A stretch of DNA of 15,686 nucleotides, from contig WAOH01000165.1 in assembly GCA_015521385.1 (NCBI GenBank), forward strand, positions 1-15,686. Direction: 5' to 3'. The translations under genes were made by a program, and so were the position numbers. Origin of the DNA: Thermoproteota archaeon (GTDB lineage Archaea > Korarchaeota > Korarchaeia > Korarchaeales > Korarchaeaceae). Positions 13,896 to 15,686 of this stretch are shown piece by piece; within the stretch, counting starts at the first letter, position 1, and each line of letters begins with the position of its first letter. The notes beneath the pieces were generated by a model. That model was not told the DNA's origin, did no database searches, and was given only the letters and a program-made list of their open reading frames with translations.

Positions 13896-15560
13896 TCAGA
13901 TCCACAGAAGGGGGAGCACGATCTGGGGGAGCATCGCCAATCCTAGCAGTGGCTTAGCCAACTTGCTCGATCTCATCAGGGATGAGAGCATAGCCATTAA
14001 CTCACTCCCCATGAACACGGTCTCCACCTCCCCCCTGTAACACCTGACTTCCACCTCAGTCATGGAATCGATCGACTCCTCCACTAACTTGATGAGGTAG
14101 GAGGCTCTCTCCTTCAAGCATTCGTCGCTACGGCACTCGCTACCGACCGGATTATATCTGTTCTTGGTGGAGATCGTCTCATGGGTGTCAGTCGTGGAGA
14201 CTATCACCCTGACTCCCGGTGGGGAGAGGTCATCTATCAGGTCCCTCAGCTCGGGGATCATGTTGTTACCGTCGATCATCATGTAGGAGATGAAGACATC
14301 ACCTACCTTCATAGTGAGCACCCCCACTCCCCCAGGGCCCACGGAGGGCCAGCGTGGATCATCCCACCGGTACCCAGCAAGCGCACTATTCGCACACTTG
14401 CTCTGTAAGGCGGCCCTTCCCGCCCTTAGGAGGATCTCAACCAACTTTCTACCCAACTCGGAATCGACGAAGGCCATTTCGTACCAGTCACTCCTGAGGG
14501 AATCATGCCTATCCACAACGGAGACCCTGACTCCCAATTCCTCGGCCAAAAGCCCCTCAATCTCGTAGGGGATGTCCTCAAAGCTCTCTAGGGGTCTGCC
14601 CGAGACGGTGAAGAGCAGGACTTCACCGAATCTCTGGGCGCTGACCTCGAACTCATCGCTCGAGACGAACACCGGCTCTCCCACACAGCAGCTGGAGGCC
14701 TTGTCTACTGACCTCACGATCTCCTCCACAAGATCATCCGCTAGCCCAGATGAGGCTAGGTTCCTCTCGTGGGAGCATGCCCTCCTCAGGAAGATCGGAT
14801 CCAAACCAACATCTCTGAGGCGAAGCACGATCTTCTTTGGGAGGTCGTGACTCCCCATCCTGAAGGGTCCGGGATGAACATCCGCGGTCGTTATCACGGA
14901 ATTTCCCAACCTTACGATGTCATAGGTGGCGAACCCCTTCACTCCTCTCTCCACCAACCTCTCCTCTAGGGATGTCCCCGAATCTCCCAGCACTATGTCC
15001 GCTAGAGCCCTGACACCATCGAAGCCTCTGAGTCCTACTACCGGTTCGGTCACTGAACCCACCACAGCTCCCACGAGGTGAGCTGAGATCATAGGAATCA
15101 GTAGTGCCGATAGCAGCTGTAGCGACCATCCGTTGACGAGGATTGCCTCACCGGCTAGGATGAAGGGCAGCGCCTTGGACCTGAGGGACTTCCCCATTGA
15201 CCAAGATATGAGTGACGCTAGCAGGAGGGAGGTGTAGCATAGGGAGCAGAAGGGAATTCCCAATCCCTCTAGGGGAACTCCTAGGGCTAGAGGTACTGTA
15301 ACGAAGAATGAGGTCCATAGGGACCTCCTCGGATCGAAGTACTCTGCGCTCCTCCACACGGAGAGGAAGGATGTTACTGAGAAGAGGGTAGATGTGTACA
15401 GATATCTCATAGATGATTGGTGCGCTCCGAGTGCATGGAGTCCACCCCCCGGGAGTGCGATTGTAACAATATTGAGCAATAATGCCGAGTATACCCCCGG
15501 GAGGGTGAAAAGATCCTTACTCCTCTCGGTGGCAACATCCAGTGCGACATTATACCGCAC
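13896..15560 (-). CDS. DUF2070 family membrane protein (putative metal-dependent lipid hydrolase)
   Basis: An archaeal integral membrane protein of the DUF2070/COG3356 group, described in COG as a predicted membrane-associated lipid hydrolase related to neutral ceramidase. The N-terminal 180 residues form about six hydrophobic helices, a soluble domain follows, and one C-terminal helix (about 536-553) closes it. The likely active-site motifs are all kept: TTADVHPGPFRMGSHDLP (D227, H229), CSHERNL (H264), MIDGNNMIPELRD (about 428-440) and TTDTHETISTKNRYNPVG (D457, H460, N470). Length 554 fits the family. The start is GTG at 15560; an in-frame TGA lies upstream with no other start between, and GGTG 8 nt before it serves as ribosome binding site. 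Substrate and physiological role are unknown. It is a single-gene unit downstream of a strong AT-rich promoter. Confidence 0.9.
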   Translation of the reverse strand: MRYNVALDVATERSKDLFTLPGVYSALLLNIVTIALPGGGLHALGAHQSSMRYLYTSTLFSVTSFLSVWRSAEYFDPRRSLWTSFFVTVPLALGVPLEGLGIPFCSLCYTSLLLASLISWSMGKSLRSKALPFILAGEAILVNGWSLQLLSALLIPMISAHLVGAVVGSVTEPVVGLRGFDGVRALADIVLGDSGTSLEERLVERGVKGFATYDIVRLGNSVITTADVHPGPFRMGSHDLPKKIVLRLRDVGLDPIFLRRACSHERNLASSGLADDLVEEIVRSVDKASSCCVGEPVFVSSDEFEVSAQRFGEVLLFTVSGRPLESFEDIPYEIEGLLAEELGVRVSVVDRHDSLRSDWYEMAFVDSELGRKLVEILLRAGRAALQSKCANSALAGYRWDDPRWPSVGPGGVGVLTMKVGDVFISYMMIDGNNMIPELRDLIDDLSPPGVRVIVSTTDTHETISTKNRYNPVGSECRSDECLKERASYLIKLVEESIDSMTEVEVRCYRGEVETVFMGSELMAMLSSLMRSSKLAKPLLGLAMLPQIVLPLLWI

Positions 15561-15580
15561 TTCTATAACACCATCCCCTC

Positions 15581-15604
15581 ATAATGCAAAAATCTTTTTA
15601 TTTA
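15581..15604. promoter_or_regulatory. Bidirectional AT-rich promoter region
   Basis: This 24-bp run is almost pure A/T. On the minus strand TAAATAAAAAG (15604-15594) is a good TATA box for the DUF2070 gene starting at 15560, giving a very short leader. On the plus strand CTTTTTATTTA would start transcription near 15626, exactly where a GC-rich hairpin begins. It therefore probably serves two divergent transcripts. Confidence 0.55.
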
Positions 15605-15625
15605 CGTGCGTGTAGGTGTTAGCAA

Positions 15626-15686
15626 GGAGTCGCGAGTCGACTCCCCATCCCCTAGGACGGCGCTGTGGGGGTGTTATCTCATGCCT
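15626..15686 (+). other. Structured leader and probable gene start at the window edge
   Basis: A 7-bp perfect stem, GGAGTCG (15626-15632) with CGACTCC (15638-15644) around a CGAGT loop, is followed by CCCCAT (15643-15648), which can pair with GTGGGG (15665-15670). GGGGGTG then precedes an ATG at 15681 by about 7 nt, a good ribosome binding distance. Only two codons (ATG CCT) are inside the window, so the gene cannot be identified. The leader could be an ordinary 5' UTR, a regulatory structure that hides the ribosome binding site, or a small RNA. Confidence 0.35.

Overview
The window reads as a stretch of chromosome from a thermophilic archaeon. AT-rich TATA-like boxes lie about 25-30 nt in front of starts, and several genes look leaderless. 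Ribosome binding sites match the archaeal 16S tail (GGAGGTGATCC), and TTG and GTG starts are common. A tRNA-Lys gene encodes its own CCA, and there is a DUF2070 protein, a family I know only from Archaea. Gene content (TrpB2, standalone HisRS, COG1361-MacB exporter) would suit a TACK-group archaeon, perhaps korarchaeal, but no lineage marker here proves that. The region is very gene-dense and looks like ordinary chromosome: I see no insertion sequence, phage genes or CRISPR array.

Layout from left to right. (1) A 3'-truncated trpB2 on the minus strand (1-935) diverges from a 12-helix MFS transporter (1186-2481). (2) A minus-strand YjbQ/UPF0047 gene (2462-2866) diverges from a small orphan PD-(D/E)XK nuclease-like gene (2928-3608). 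(3) A tight minus-strand cluster contains hisD (7283-6000), a PotD-like solute-binding protein (5960-4860, with an untranslated or frameshifted Tat motif in front) and hisS (4848-3562). (4) A leaderless helical hypothetical gene (7361-7741) faces a minus-strand pair: an acetyl-CoA hydrolase/CoA-transferase (9759-8263) and a gamma-carbonic-anhydrase-like hexapeptide protein (8251-7709) lacking a canonical zinc ligand. (5) A plus-strand MacB-type ABC operon comprises an ATPase (9903-10601), a secreted, membrane-anchored COG1361-like protein (10588-12189) and an FtsX-type permease (12176-13381). Its promoter carries two tandem 18-bp palindromic operator-like repeats. (6) On the minus strand, tRNA-Lys(UUU) (13841-13765) is followed 14 nt later by a small hypothetical ORF (13750-13382). 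(7) A DUF2070 membrane hydrolase-like gene occupies 15560-13896. (8) At the right edge lies a hairpin-bearing leader in front of a probable plus-strand start at 15681.

How the genes work together. The three ABC genes form one exporter or cell-surface module, joined by two 14-bp overlaps. hisD and hisS link histidine synthesis to histidine charging, with an unexplained transport receptor between them. The CoA-transferase and the carbonic-anhydrase-like protein are probably co-transcribed. All four convergent gene pairs overlap or abut at their stop codons (20, 47, 33 and 0 bp), leaving no room for separate terminators. The points most worth a second look are the Tat-motif/start problem of the binding protein, the tandem operators, the degenerate gamma-CA site, the tRNA-mRNA dicistron, the nuclease-like gene and the right-edge leader.
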